This document shows positions 9,572-19,586 of a stretch of DNA of 64,000 bases, piece after piece (the first letter of the stretch is position 1; each line of letters begins with the position of its first letter). The DNA is from Microbacterium foliorum (GTDB lineage: Bacteria > Actinomycetota > Actinomycetes > Actinomycetales > Microbacteriaceae): positions 3,286,001 to 3,350,000 of the forward strand of contig NZ_CP031425.1 of NCBI RefSeq assembly GCF_003367705.1, given 5' to 3'. The notes under the pieces were generated by a model. The model ran no database searches and had not been told where the DNA came from. It worked only from the letters and a program-made list of their open reading frames with translations. The position numbers and the translations under genes are program-made.

Positions 9572-10480
9572 ATGCTCGACGTGCAACGGCTGCGGATGCT
9601 CGTGGAGCTGTCACGCCGGGGAACCCTGTCGGCCGTCGCCGACGCCCTCTCGTACAGCAAGGCGTCGGTCTCGCAGCAGCTCAGCGCGCTCGAGCGCGAG
9701 GTCGGCGTCCCGCTGCTGCGCAGGGTCGGCCGCGGAGTGCAGTTCACCCCTCAGGGAAACGTGCTGGTAGCCGAGGCCATCGGCATCCTCGACCAGCTGG
9801 AGCATGCCGAGGTGGCCGTCGCCGAGTCACTGACCGAGGTCACCGGAACCGTGCACATCGCCGTCTTCCAGTCCACCGCGCACGCGCTGCTCCCCGGGGC
9901 GCTGGCCACGCTGCGCGAGCAGCATCCGGCCCTCCGCGTGGAGGTCACCGAGAGCGATCCCGAAACCGGACTCGTCGGCGTCTCGAGTCGCGACTTCGAC
10001 CTCATCCTCGCCGAGCAGTACCCGGGGCGCACCCGACCGATCCACGCCGACCTCGACCGCCTGGTGCTCGTGCACGATCCGATCGCCCTGGCCCGCCGGC
10101 CCGGCACTCCCGAGGGGACCGACCCCGTCGCCGCGCTGTGGTCGACCAGAGACCAGCCGTGGGTGCTCGAACCCGCGGGCACCGCCTCGCGCGCGTGGGC
10201 GGAACAGCTGTGCCGCACCGCCGGCTTCGAACCCGACGTGCGCTTCGAGGTCGCCGACCTCACGGCGCATGTGCGACTGATCCGCGCCGGACTGGCCGTC
10301 GGTCTGCTGCCGGGCCTCGTCTGGGCGGGAGAGTCGCCGACGGTGTCGCTCACCCCCCTGCCCGACGAGCCGCGCCGCGAGATCTTCTCATCCACCCGCC
10401 GGGTCTCGGTGGCCGCGCCCTCGATCCGCGCGGTGCGGCGCGCCCTCGCCTCCACCGCCGAGCGCATCCTTCCCGGCTGA
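9572..10480 (+). CDS. LysR-family transcriptional regulator, divergent from putA
   Basis: 302 residues. An N-terminal winged helix-turn-helix (about 1-65: RLRMLVELSRRGTLSAVADA, then SKASVSQQLSALEREVG) is followed by a two-lobed LysR effector domain. ATG 9572 follows GAAAGAGGG. The arrangement, back to back with putA around a LysR-box palindrome, suggests it controls proline catabolism and itself. Effector residues cannot be read off; proline or P5C would be the expected ligand. Confidence 0.88.
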   Translation: MLDVQRLRMLVELSRRGTLSAVADALSYSKASVSQQLSALEREVGVPLLRRVGRGVQFTPQGNVLVAEAIGILDQLEHAEVAVAESLTEVTGTVHIAVFQSTAHALLPGALATLREQHPALRVEVTESDPETGLVGVSSRDFDLILAEQYPGRTRPIHADLDRLVLVHDPIALARRPGTPEGTDPVAALWSTRDQPWVLEPAGTASRAWAEQLCRTAGFEPDVRFEVADLTAHVRLIRAGLAVGLLPGLVWAGESPTVSLTPLPDEPRREIFSSTRRVSVAAPSIRAVRRALASTAERILPG

Positions 10481-10625
10481 ACGCATCCGAGCCTTCGCTC
10501 GATCCCCGCCTGAGCACATCCGAGACATACAGCGTCATCCGGGAATATGCGTGAGCATGGACTTGTTGTGCCCGACGTACCGCGGACGAAGGAGTCCGTC
10601 CGACTCCTTTCCGAAAGGCACTTCC

Positions 10626-11213
10626 ATGAGCACTCCTGTGATCGACCGCACCGCCCCCACCGAGCACCCCGTCCTCGACGTCCTCGCCGGGCGCTGGAGC
10701 CCTCGTGCCTACGACGCGCAGAACACGATCGACGACGCCAAGCTGAACGCCGCTCTCGAGGCCGCCCGCTGGTCGCCTTCGGCCTACAACATGCAGCCGT
10801 GGCGCTTCATCGTCGCCCGCCGCGGCACCGCGCTGTTCTCGCAGGTCGTCGACTCGCTCGTCGAGTTCAACCAGCTCTGGGCCTCGAACGCGTCGGCGCT
10901 GATCGTCGCCATCGCCGAGACCGAGTCCGAAGACGGCAGCGCCATCAGCCACGCCGTCTACGACCTCGGCCAGGCCGTCGCCCACTTCTCGGTGCAGGCG
11001 CACCACGAGGGACTCCTCGTGCACCAGATGAGCGGCTTCGACCCCGAGGTCGTCCGCGAGTTCGCCGACCTCGACCCCCGCTTCACCGCCATCACCGTCA
11101 TCGCGGTCGGCGAGCTGGGCGACGCCTCGGGCCTGCCCGAGGGCCTGCAGCAGGGCGAGACCGCCCCGCGCGTCCGTCGCCCGATCAGCGAGACCGTCAT
11201 CCTCAGCGCCTGA
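10626..11213 (+). CDS. Nitroreductase-family FMN-dependent oxidoreductase
   Basis: 195 residues. A compact nitroreductase fold starting with the FMN-binding arginine motif AGRWSPRAYD, then EAARWSPSAYNMQPWRF and a second half with DLGQAVAHFSVQAHHEGL. The family reduces nitro compounds, quinones or enones with NAD(P)H; the substrate is unknown. ATG 10626 has GAAAGG eight to thirteen bases upstream. Its last eight codons and stop are copied exactly 68 bp downstream in a partial tandem duplication. Confidence 0.88.
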   Translation: MSTPVIDRTAPTEHPVLDVLAGRWSPRAYDAQNTIDDAKLNAALEAARWSPSAYNMQPWRFIVARRGTALFSQVVDSLVEFNQLWASNASALIVAIAETESEDGSAISHAVYDLGQAVAHFSVQAHHEGLLVHQMSGFDPEVVREFADLDPRFTAITVIAVGELGDASGLPEGLQQGETAPRVRRPISETVILSA

Positions 11214-11323
11214 CGCTCAACCGCATGAAGAGGGGCGCCGTCCGACATCCGGACGGCGAGACCGTCATCCTCAGCGCCTGACACTCAGTTGCACCCGGAA
11301 GGGCGTCGTCCGACATGCGGACG
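11188..11323 (+). repeat. 68-bp tandem duplication of a gene 3' end plus terminator
   Basis: Two adjacent 68-bp units (11188-11255, 11256-11323). The first 27 bp are identical (last eight codons, stop and one further base of the nitroreductase gene). The remainder is diverged but alignable, and both units contain GTCCGACAT[C/G]CGGAC. The second unit completes the functional terminator hairpin. Confidence 0.85.
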
Positions 11324-11332
11324 GCGCCCTTC
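11298..11332 (+). terminator. 15-bp stem terminator after the nitroreductase gene
   Basis: GAAGGGCGTCGTCCG and CGGACGGCGCCCTTC pair over 15 positions with one G-U pair and a 5-nt loop, followed by TTCTGT. It ends 24 bp before the permease -10 box, so it insulates that promoter. Confidence 0.8.
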
Positions 11333-11355
11333 TTCTGTGCACCCGCACGCCCTCC

Positions 11356-11368
11356 TAGAATCATGCGC
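11356..11368 (+). promoter_or_regulatory. Leaderless promoter of the amino acid permease
   Basis: -10 box TAGAAT (11356-11361) with 7 nt to ATG 11369, which would coincide with the transcript start. Confidence 0.6.
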
Positions 11369-12880
11369 ATGGCTCTTCAGCGCAGGATCAAATCCGTCGA
11401 ACGGTCGATGGCCGAGACGCACGACGAGAAACGGTCGCTGAAGCGCTCGCTCGGCGTCTGGGACCTGGCCGTCATGGGTGTGGCCGTCGCCGTCGGCGCG
11501 GGCATCTTCTCGGTCGGCGCCGAAGCGTCGGCGCGGCATGCCGGCCCCGCGGTGATCATCTCGTTCATCATCGCCGCGGCCGTCTGCGGCCTCGCGATCC
11601 TCTGCTACGCCGAGTTCGCCTCGTCGATCCCGGTCGCCGGATCCGCCTACACGTTCACGTATTCGACCCTCGGCGAGTTCCTCGCCTGGATCATCGGCTG
11701 GGACCTCATCCTCGAGATGCTCATGGCGTCGGCCGTGATCGCGAAGTACTGGGGCGTGTACCTCGGCGACGCGGTGTCGCTGTTCGATCTCGAGATCTCC
11801 ATGACGCTGCAGCTCGGGCCGCTGTCGTTCGACTGGGGCCCCGTCTTCATCGTCGCGATCTTCACGGTGCTGCTGGCCCTGGGTACGCAGCTGTCGAGTC
11901 GGGTCAACAGCGTCTTCACAGTCATCAAGGTCGCGATCGTGCTGTTCGTCATCGTGGTCGGCATCTTCTTCGTCAAGGGCGCGAACTACTCCCCGTTCGT
12001 GCCGCCGGCGCAGTCCGGCGCCGCGTCGGAGAGCGCGTGGACGCAGTCGCTGTTCTCGTTCCTGACCGGCTCGGACCCGACGATGTACGGCGTCTTCGGC
12101 ATCCTCAGCGGTGCCGCACTGGTCTTCTTCGCGTTCATCGGATTCGACGTCGTCGCGACCAGCGCCGAAGAGACCAAGGACCCCAAGCGCACCGTGCCGC
12201 GCGGCATCATCCTCGGCCTCATCATCGTGACCGTGCTCTACGTGGCGGTCGCGATCGTGATCACCGGCATGGTCTCGTACACCGAGCTCGCGAAGCTCGA
12301 CGAGCCCTCGCTCGCGAGTGCGTTCGAGCTGGTGGGGGCCACGTGGGCGGCCCAGGTCATCGCCATCGGCAGCCTGGTCGGCCTGACCACCGTCGTCATG
12401 GTGCTGCTCATGGGACTCGCCCGCGTCGTCTTCGCGATGAGCCGTGACGGCCTGCTGCCTCGTGCGCTGAGCGTCACCGACGCCAAGCGCGGCACCCCCA
12501 TCCGCATCCAGCTGATCGTCGGCGTCGTGATCGCGATCATCGCGGGCTTCTTCGACGTGCAGGTGCTCGGCGACATGATCAACATCGGCACCCTGTCGGC
12601 GTTCGTTCTCGTGAGCATCGGCGTGCCGATCCTGCGCAAGACCCGCCCCGACCTCGAGCGCCCGTTCACGGTGCCGCTGTCGCCGTGGCTGCCCTGGATC
12701 TCGGCCCTGGCCTGCTTCTGGCTGATGCTCAACCTCAGCACCGAGACCTGGGTGCGCTTCGCGATCTGGCTCGCGATCGGCATGATCATCTACTTCGCCT
12801 ACTCACGCCGTCATTCGCTGATCGGGCGTGAGCTCGAGGGCGATGCGCTCGGCGGCATCCGCAGCGAGCGGCTGAAGTAG
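11369..12880 (+). CDS. APC-superfamily amino acid permease
   Basis: 503 residues and about 12 membrane helices. The unwound first helix carries GVAVAVGAGIFSVGAEA and the substrate-site region of helix 6 reads FFAFIGFDVVATSAEETKDP, both hallmarks of the cationic amino acid transporter branch (YfnA/CAT type). It imports an amino acid by proton symport or exchange; the specificity is not readable. ATG 11369 is chosen over 11363 because it lies at the expected transcript start of the leaderless promoter. It ends opposite convergent clpB, separated by a palindromic repeat cluster. Confidence 0.9.
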   Translation: MALQRRIKSVERSMAETHDEKRSLKRSLGVWDLAVMGVAVAVGAGIFSVGAEASARHAGPAVIISFIIAAAVCGLAILCYAEFASSIPVAGSAYTFTYSTLGEFLAWIIGWDLILEMLMASAVIAKYWGVYLGDAVSLFDLEISMTLQLGPLSFDWGPVFIVAIFTVLLALGTQLSSRVNSVFTVIKVAIVLFVIVVGIFFVKGANYSPFVPPAQSGAASESAWTQSLFSFLTGSDPTMYGVFGILSGAALVFFAFIGFDVVATSAEETKDPKRTVPRGIILGLIIVTVLYVAVAIVITGMVSYTELAKLDEPSLASAFELVGATWAAQVIAIGSLVGLTTVVMVLLMGLARVVFAMSRDGLLPRALSVTDAKRGTPIRIQLIVGVVIAIIAGFFDVQVLGDMINIGTLSAFVLVSIGVPILRKTRPDLERPFTVPLSPWLPWISALACFWLMLNLSTETWVRFAIWLAIGMIIYFAYSRRHSLIGRELEGDALGGIRSERLK

Positions 12881-12908
12881 CGCAGCCCGGACACCCTCCC
12901 TCGCCCCC

Positions 12909-13131
12909 GGTCCCTGAGCGCCCTTCGTCTCGTCGCTGCGCCCGGTTCCTGAGCGCCCTTCGTCTCGTCGCTGCGCTCCTCGCTCAGGAACCGCGGAGCC
13001 TCACCCTCGCCCCCGCTCCCTGAGCGAGCGGAGCGAGACGAAGGGCGCACCGCGGTCCCTGAGCGCCCTTCGTCTCGTCGCTCCGCCCGGTTCCTGAGCG
13101 AGCGGAGCGAGACGAAGGGCGCTCAGGAACC
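12909..13131. repeat. Cluster of about five REP-like palindromic elements
   Basis: Two complete 43-49 bp elements (12944-12992 and 13089-13131) have perfect 12-bp inverted ends GGTTCCTGAGCG / CGCTCAGGAACC. Three partial ones begin G[G/C]TCCCTGAGCG (12909, 13016, 13053). Their cores (AGCGGAGCGAGACGAAGGG) lie in opposite orientations in neighbouring copies, as in bacterial interspersed mosaic elements. The cluster fills the convergent gap between the permease and clpB and may terminate both. Confidence 0.85.
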
Positions 13132-13143
13132 GCGAAGCGCGCC

Positions 13144-15315
<2,172 letters not shown>

Positions 15316-15370
15316 GTGTTCCTCCTGGGAGACTCCTTCTGGTCGCGTTCAGGTGAATGCGGTTCTCAAA

Positions 15371-15391
15371 GTTGAGTGGATGTGACTCAAG
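15371..15391 (-). promoter_or_regulatory. HAIR element (HspR operator) upstream of clpB
   Basis: TTGAGT-N7-ACTCAAG closely matches the HspR-associated inverted repeat CTTGAGT-N7-ACTCAAG. It lies 56 bp upstream of the clpB start and abuts the coaBC stop codon. The cognate regulator gene, hspR, is at 61547-61978. Confidence 0.85.
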
Positions 15392-15392
15392 T

Positions 15393-16607
15393 TTATCGCA
15401 GAGTCAGCACCGCGTCCAGGATCCCTCTGGCGACCTCCCGCTTGGTGCCCGCCACGGATGCCACGACCTCACCGCCGCCCCCGACGATCTCGACCGCGTT
15501 GTCGGGCCGCTCGAATCCCTGCTCCGCGTTCACGAGATTGACGGCGAGCAGGTCGACGCCCTTGCGCTCGCGCTTGCGGCGAGCGCGCTCCCGCCGCTCG
15601 TGCGCATCCGGGGAGGTCTCGGCCGCGAACGCGACGATCGTCTGCCCGGCCGGTACCGCGCCGTCCGACCGCAGCGTCGCGAGGGCGGCGACGACGTCTT
15701 CGTTCTCGACGAGATCGAGGCGGGTCAGTGCGCCCTGCTCCTTGGTCAGCTTCTGGTCCGCGACCGAGGCGGGACGATGGTCGGCGACCGCCGCGGCCAT
15801 GATGACGATGTCGGCGTCGCGCGCGGCATCCTTCATCGCGGTGGCGAGCTCGGCAGCCGTCCCCACCGGAACCACGCGCACCGACGGATGCCGCGCACCG
15901 GTCAGGATGTCGTCCGAGATGTTCGCGGCGACGAGCGTGACCCGCGCACCACGAGCCGCGGCCTCGGCCGCCAGCGCGACTCCCTGTCTGCCGCTGGACC
16001 GGTTGCCGAGGAATCGCACGGGATCGATGGGCTCCCTCGTCCCTCCCGCCGAGACCGCGACGCTCATGCCGTCGAGGTCGCGCGGGCCGAGCAGCGCGAT
16101 CGCCGCCTCGAAGATCTGCTCGGGCTCCGCCATGCGCCCGGGGCCGCTGTCGCCGCCGGCGAGCTCGCCGTCGGCCGGTCCGACGAGGTGGATCCCGCGG
16201 CTGCGCACCGTGACGATGTTCGCCCGGGTGGCCGCGTTCCGCCACATCTCGGCGTGCATGGCCGGTGCGAGCAGCACCGGCGCCTCGGTGGCGAGCAGGG
16301 TCGTGCCGAGCAGATCGTCGGCGATGCCGGCGGTGATCTTGGCGATCGAGTTCGCGGTCGCCGGAGCGACGATCACCAGATCGGCGCCCTGCCCGAGCGC
16401 GACGTGCCGCACGCGGGCGACGTCGTCGTGAACGCTCGTCGTGACGGGGTGCCGACTCAGCGCCTCCCACGTCGGCGTGCCGACGAAACGCAGCGCGTCT
16501 TCGGTCGGCACGACGGTCACGTCATGACCCGCCTTGGTCAGCAGCCGCACCAGGTGCACTGTCTTGTATGCGGCGATGCCACCTGTAACCCCGACGACGA
16601 TGTTCAC
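15393..16607 (-). CDS. coaBC: Phosphopantothenoylcysteine decarboxylase / phosphopantothenate-cysteine ligase
   Basis: 404 residues, normal for the fused enzyme. Makes 4'-phosphopantetheine for coenzyme A in two steps. The N-terminal CoaC flavoprotein half has GVTGGIAAYK, the active-site APAMHAEMW and the ATANSIAKI loop. The C-terminal CoaB half has SAGGTREPIDPVRFLGNRSSG and a C-terminal KKxxD-like region (RRKRERKGVDLLAVN). The GTG start at 16607 gives the canonical VNIVVGVTGG N-terminus and lies 6 nt after a CAGAAT -10 box, so the transcript is probably leaderless. Longer upstream frames are repeat DNA. Confidence 0.95.
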   Translation of the reverse strand: MNIVVGVTGGIAAYKTVHLVRLLTKAGHDVTVVPTEDALRFVGTPTWEALSRHPVTTSVHDDVARVRHVALGQGADLVIVAPATANSIAKITAGIADDLLGTTLLATEAPVLLAPAMHAEMWRNAATRANIVTVRSRGIHLVGPADGELAGGDSGPGRMAEPEQIFEAAIALLGPRDLDGMSVAVSAGGTREPIDPVRFLGNRSSGRQGVALAAEAAARGARVTLVAANISDDILTGARHPSVRVVPVGTAAELATAMKDAARDADIVIMAAAVADHRPASVADQKLTKEQGALTRLDLVENEDVVAALATLRSDGAVPAGQTIVAFAAETSPDAHERRERARRKRERKGVDLLAVNLVNAEQGFERPDNAVEIVGGGGEVVASVAGTKREVARGILDAVLTLR

Positions 16608-16619
16608 GCTTCGATTCTG
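16608..16619 (-). promoter_or_regulatory. Leaderless promoter of coaBC
   Basis: -10 box CAGAAT (16619-16614 on the minus strand) followed by 6 nt and the GTG start at 16607. Confidence 0.5.
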
Positions 16620-16639
16620 CCGCAGCATCGGCGCCGCCG

Positions 16640-16757
16640 GGCCTGCGCCCGCGTGCCGCCGGTCCCGCACCTGGGACTGCGCCGGCGCTGGGCCCGCGCC
16701 TGGCCCTGGGCCCGCGCCTGACCCTGGGCCTGCGTGTGGGCCTGGGCCTGCGTGCCG
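16640..16757. repeat. Degenerate GGGCCTG(C/G)-type minisatellite between coaBC and the NRDE gene
   Basis: About nine imperfect 10-14 bp units on the pattern CTGGGCCTGCG / CTGGGCCCGCGCCTG fill the divergent gap. The array lies upstream of both leaderless promoters, in the -35 and further region. Nothing else is recognisable here. Confidence 0.7.
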
Positions 16758-16761
16758 CTCG

Positions 16762-16774
16762 TAGACTGGGCACC
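16762..16774 (+). promoter_or_regulatory. Leaderless promoter of the NRDE gene
   Basis: -10 box TAGACT (16762-16767) with 7 nt to GTG 16775. Confidence 0.55.
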
Positions 16775-17524
16775 GTGTGCACCGTCGTGATCGATGTCGC
16801 CGACTCCGTGACAGCCCGGCTGCTCGCCGTGCGTGACGAGGATCCGCAACGCGAGTGGGATGCTCCGGGCGAATGGTGGCCGGATGCCTACCCCGGCGTC
16901 TCCGGCATCCGCGATCGTCGCGCCGGCGGCGCCTGGCTCGCCACCGACCCCGCGGCGGGTCGGCTCGCGGTGCTGCTGAATCGCGCCGACGTCGTCGACC
17001 TTTCCGAGGATGTCGCGGTGTCGCGCGGCTCACTGGTGCTGGAGTCCGTGTCGGGTCGGCTCCCGGTCGCTCCGCTGCCGATGCACGGGTTCAACCTGCT
17101 CGACGTGGGGCCCGAGGGCGCGCGGGTGATGAGCTGGGACGGTGTCGAGCTGCGCGAGACGCCGATCGGCCACGGCGTGCACATGATCGCGCACGACGAC
17201 CTCGACGACCTGGGCACCCCACGCATCGCCGCCTGGCTGCCCGAGTTCCGCGCGTTGGGCGCCCCCGAAGGCGCCGCGGACGGAAGCGCCGACGGCAGGG
17301 CGGACCACAGCGCGGACGACAGCGCGGACTGGTCCGTCGCCTGGACGTCGCTGCTCGCCTCGTCGGCCGGACTCGCCCCGGAGGACGATCGCGCGATCAT
17401 CCGCGACAACCGTCCGCACGGGTACCCCACGCAGTCGCTGCTGTACTGCCTGGCCACCGTGACGCCGGGCCATGTCGAGCTCGACTACCGCGCACTGCCT
17501 CGACCAGGACACTGGACGCACTGA
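16775..17524 (+). CDS. NRDE/TANGO2-family protein
   Basis: 249 residues. Starts M-C-T-V-V-I-D (GTG start), keeping the conserved second-position Cys of the family, and carries the motif VRDEDPQREWDAP in place of the usual NRDE. The NRDE family is structurally an Ntn-hydrolase-like fold; eukaryotic TANGO2 has been linked to lipid/acyl-CoA and heme handling, but the bacterial function is unknown. A short Ala/Asp-rich repeat (GSADGRADHSADDSADW, about 169-188) looks like a locally expanded loop. Ends 84 bp before the convergent DJ-1/AraC regulator; the gap contains three copies of a CGCACTGACA-like unit. Confidence 0.8.
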   Translation: MCTVVIDVADSVTARLLAVRDEDPQREWDAPGEWWPDAYPGVSGIRDRRAGGAWLATDPAAGRLAVLLNRADVVDLSEDVAVSRGSLVLESVSGRLPVAPLPMHGFNLLDVGPEGARVMSWDGVELRETPIGHGVHMIAHDDLDDLGTPRIAAWLPEFRALGAPEGAADGSADGRADHSADDSADWSVAWTSLLASSAGLAPEDDRAIIRDNRPHGYPTQSLLYCLATVTPGHVELDYRALPRPGHWTH

Positions 17525-17608
17525 CACAACGCACTGACAGGACGCACTCCGGGATTCGCCCCCGCGATGGCGGCGGGAGCGCGCGGAAGTCAGACAGCGG
17601 TCAGGCGG

Positions 17609-18586
17609 TCAGGCGGCGGAGAATTCCGTCTCGTCAGCGCACGAGAAGCGCGCGCGGTAGGCGGTCGGCGTGGTGCCGAGAACCCGCGAGAAGTTCTGTC
17701 GCAGCACCCCCGCGGATCCGAATCCGCACTCCTCCGCGATCCGGTCGAGCGACAGCGCGCTGCGCTCGAGCATCCGCTGCGCGTGCAGCACCCGCTGGCG
17801 GCCGAGCCAGGCGGCCGGAGTCGCTCCGTACTCGGCCTTGAACCGGCGCGCGAACGTGCGGGGTGACATCAGGGCGCGGGCCGCCAGCCTCTCGATGCCG
17901 AGGTCTTCACGCAGGTGCTCGACCGCCCAGTCGGCGACGGCGGCGAGCGAGTCGCTCGGCACGACGGGGATGGGGCGATCGATGAACTGCGCCTGCCCGC
18001 CGTCGCGCTGCGGGGGCACGACCATGCGGCGGGCGATGCGGTTGGTCAGCTCCGCACCGAGCTCCTGCCGCAGCAGGTGCAGGCAGGCGTCGATACCGGC
18101 CGCGGTTCCCGCGCTCGTGATGATCCGCTCGTCCTGCACGAACAGCACGTCGGGGTCGACATCGACGAGGGGATACATGTCGGCCATGACGTCTGCGTAC
18201 ATCCAGTGCGTCGTCGCCCTGCGCCCGTCGAGCACACCCGCCGCTCCGAGGATGAACGACCCGCTGCAGATCGTGAGCACCCACGCCCCGCGCGCGACCG
18301 CATCTCTGGCGACGTCGATCAGCAGCGGATCGATCCGCCCCCAGTACTCACGCGGCACAGGGCACAGGATCACCAGGTCGGCTTCGTAGGCGAAGGAGAG
18401 ATCGTGCTCGACGTTGAGGGAGAAGCCCATCTTCGATGCGACGGCACCGGGACGCGGCGCGACCACCCGGAAGTCGAAGTTCGGGACGCCGTCGTTCGAG
18501 CGATCGAGACCGAACGCCTCGCACGCCAGGCCGAACTCGAAGGGCGCGAAGCCGTCCTGCACGACACAGGCGACGGTCTTCATCAT
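17609..18586 (-). CDS. DJ-1/PfpI - AraC fusion transcriptional regulator (FtrA type)
   Basis: 325 residues. The N-terminal DJ-1/PfpI (glutamine-amidotransferase-like) sensor domain, about 1-190, has the nucleophile-elbow ICSGSFILG. The C-terminal AraC domain of two helix-turn-helices covers about 215-320 (SPRTFARRFKAEYGATPAAW, then SLDRIAEECGFGSAGVLRQ). Such fusions regulate amino-compound or stress genes. Start at the first of two ATGs (18586/18583), with GAGGAGAA upstream. It faces a divergent 53-codon gene across 87 bp; that gene is the likeliest neighbour target, but no operator is clear. Confidence 0.9.
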   Translation of the reverse strand: MMKTVACVVQDGFAPFEFGLACEAFGLDRSNDGVPNFDFRVVAPRPGAVASKMGFSLNVEHDLSFAYEADLVILCPVPREYWGRIDPLLIDVARDAVARGAWVLTICSGSFILGAAGVLDGRRATTHWMYADVMADMYPLVDVDPDVLFVQDERIITSAGTAAGIDACLHLLRQELGAELTNRIARRMVVPPQRDGGQAQFIDRPIPVVPSDSLAAVADWAVEHLREDLGIERLAARALMSPRTFARRFKAEYGATPAAWLGRQRVLHAQRMLERSALSLDRIAEECGFGSAGVLRQNFSRVLGTTPTAYRARFSCADETEFSAA

Positions 18587-18660
18587 GGCGTTCTCCTCGG
18601 TTGGCAGGTTTCCTACGTCCGCAGCCCATTCTGCCACTCGTGGCAGATCAAGGCTGAACG

Positions 18661-18673
18661 TAGCGTTTCTGCC
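18661..18673 (+). promoter_or_regulatory. Leaderless promoter of the 53-residue membrane peptide
   Basis: -10 box TAGCGT (18661-18666) and 7 nt to ATG 18674. Confidence 0.55.
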
Positions 18674-18835
18674 ATGCTTCTTCTCCTCGCTCTTCTCGCC
18701 CTCGCACTCTGGGCCGCCATCGCCACGATCGTGGAAGTGCGGCGCGACGGATACCGACAGACCCCCACCGACTGGTCGCGCGTCGGGGAACCTCGCGCTC
18801 ACGACCGCGCCGAATCGGGACACGTCTACCGCTGA
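18674..18835 (+). CDS. Small single-pass membrane protein, 53 residues
   Basis: One N-terminal helix of Leu/Ala (about 2-18) is followed by a short charged tail (VRRDGYRQTPTDWSRVGEPR). The gene is short, but it starts exactly where a leaderless transcript from TAGCGT would, divergent from the DJ-1/AraC regulator. The tail resembles short conserved membrane proteins of Microbacteriaceae. Function unknown. Confidence 0.6.
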   Translation: MLLLLALLALALWAAIATIVEVRRDGYRQTPTDWSRVGEPRAHDRAESGHVYR

Positions 18836-18861
18836 CTCTCGCCACACGGGTCGCCCGCGGC

Positions 18862-18873
18862 TACGCTCGCACC
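18862..18873 (+). promoter_or_regulatory. Leaderless promoter of the GAPHS-repeat protein
   Basis: -10 box TACGCT (18862-18867) and 6 nt to ATG 18874. Confidence 0.55.
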
Positions 18874-19527
18874 ATGAGCGAGCCCGACCAGCCTCCCGCC
18901 CAGCCGCACGGCGCTCCTTCGCAGTTCCCCACCGCCGCACCCCAGCCACCTGCGGGCCCGACCCATCCCAGCGCAGGCGCACCGCATTCAGGCGCACCGC
19001 ATTCAGGCGCACCGCATTCAGGCGCACCGCATTCAGGCGCACCGCATTCAGGCGCACCGCATTCAGGCGCACCGCATTCAGGCGCACCGCATTCAGGCGC
19101 ACCGCATTCAGGCGCACCGTACCCGGGCACTCACCCCGGCGCTCCTCCCCGCTCGTCCGGTACGCACGCCGACGCTCAGCCGAGGTCGGCGCGACCGGAT
19201 GCCGCATCCGCCTCCGGCGGATCGCTCGGACGCGTGGCCTTCATCGTCGCGCTGGCGGCGCTGGGCATCGGGCTTCTCATCACCCTGTCCTTTCCCGTCG
19301 CGGTCCGCCTGCTCGACGACGCGTCGGCGATCGGAGTGTTCGGCGCGATCGGCAACCTCGTCGTGCTGGTGGCAGCAGTGGTCGCCGTGATCCTCGGGCT
19401 GATGTCGGTGCGCCGACCGGGGCAGCAGATCCTCGCCGGCATCGCGATCGGCATCAGCGCATCAGCGATCGCCACCATCGTGGTCTCGTGGGCGTCCAAC
19501 CTCGTCTTCGCCCTCGCCTACTCCTGA
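18874..19527 (+). CDS. Repeat-rich membrane protein, paralogue 1 (GAPHS repeats)
   Basis: 217 residues. The N-terminal ~110 residues are Pro/Ala/His/Ser-rich and contain nine identical GAPHS pentapeptides. The C-terminal half has about three to four membrane helices ([20 protein letters not shown], then [20 protein letters not shown] and a last helix). Layout, length and the phrase LGR[V/L]AFIV are shared with the next gene, so they are tandem paralogues. A disordered cytoplasmic tail on a small helical bundle is typical of actinobacterial DUF4190-like proteins. Function unknown. Confidence 0.8.
   Translation: MSEPDQPPAQPHGAPSQFPTAAPQPPAGPTHPSAGAPHSGAPHSGAPHSGAPHSGAPHSGAPHSGAPHSGAPHSGAPHSGAPYPGTHPGAPPRSSGTHADAQPRSARPDAASASGGSLGRVAFIVALAALGIGLLITLSFPVAVRLLDDASAIGVFGAIGNLVVLVAAVVAVILGLMSVRRPGQQILAGIAIGISASAIATIVVSWASNLVFALAYS
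18976..19110 (+). repeat. Nine perfect 15-bp tandem repeats coding for GAPHS
   Basis: GGCGCACCGCATTCA is repeated nine times without a single mismatch. It is followed by a broken tenth copy (GGCGCACCG then TACCCG). Identity at synonymous positions indicates very recent expansion by slippage. Copy-number change keeps the frame. Confidence 0.95.
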
Positions 19528-19573
19528 CCCACGCCTGACCCACTCCTGACCCACGCCTCACCCACGCCTCACC
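19521..19573 (+). repeat. 11-12 bp repeats between the two paralogues
   Basis: Four to five units of the type CTGACCCACGC or CTCACCCACGC run from the end of paralogue 1 to just before the ribosome binding site of paralogue 2, filling the 59-bp intergenic space. Confidence 0.75.
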
Positions 19574-19586
19574 GGAGACACAGACC

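Noticed and set aside
18976..19110. Possible CRISPR array
   Set aside because: The 15-bp units are contiguous without spacers, lie in a coding frame, and no cas genes are near.
19201..19207. Extended start of the DJ-1/AraC regulator running back to 19207
   Set aside because: The extension is the reverse complement of the GAPHS repeat array and contains no domain; the ATG at 18586 has a good ribosome binding site.
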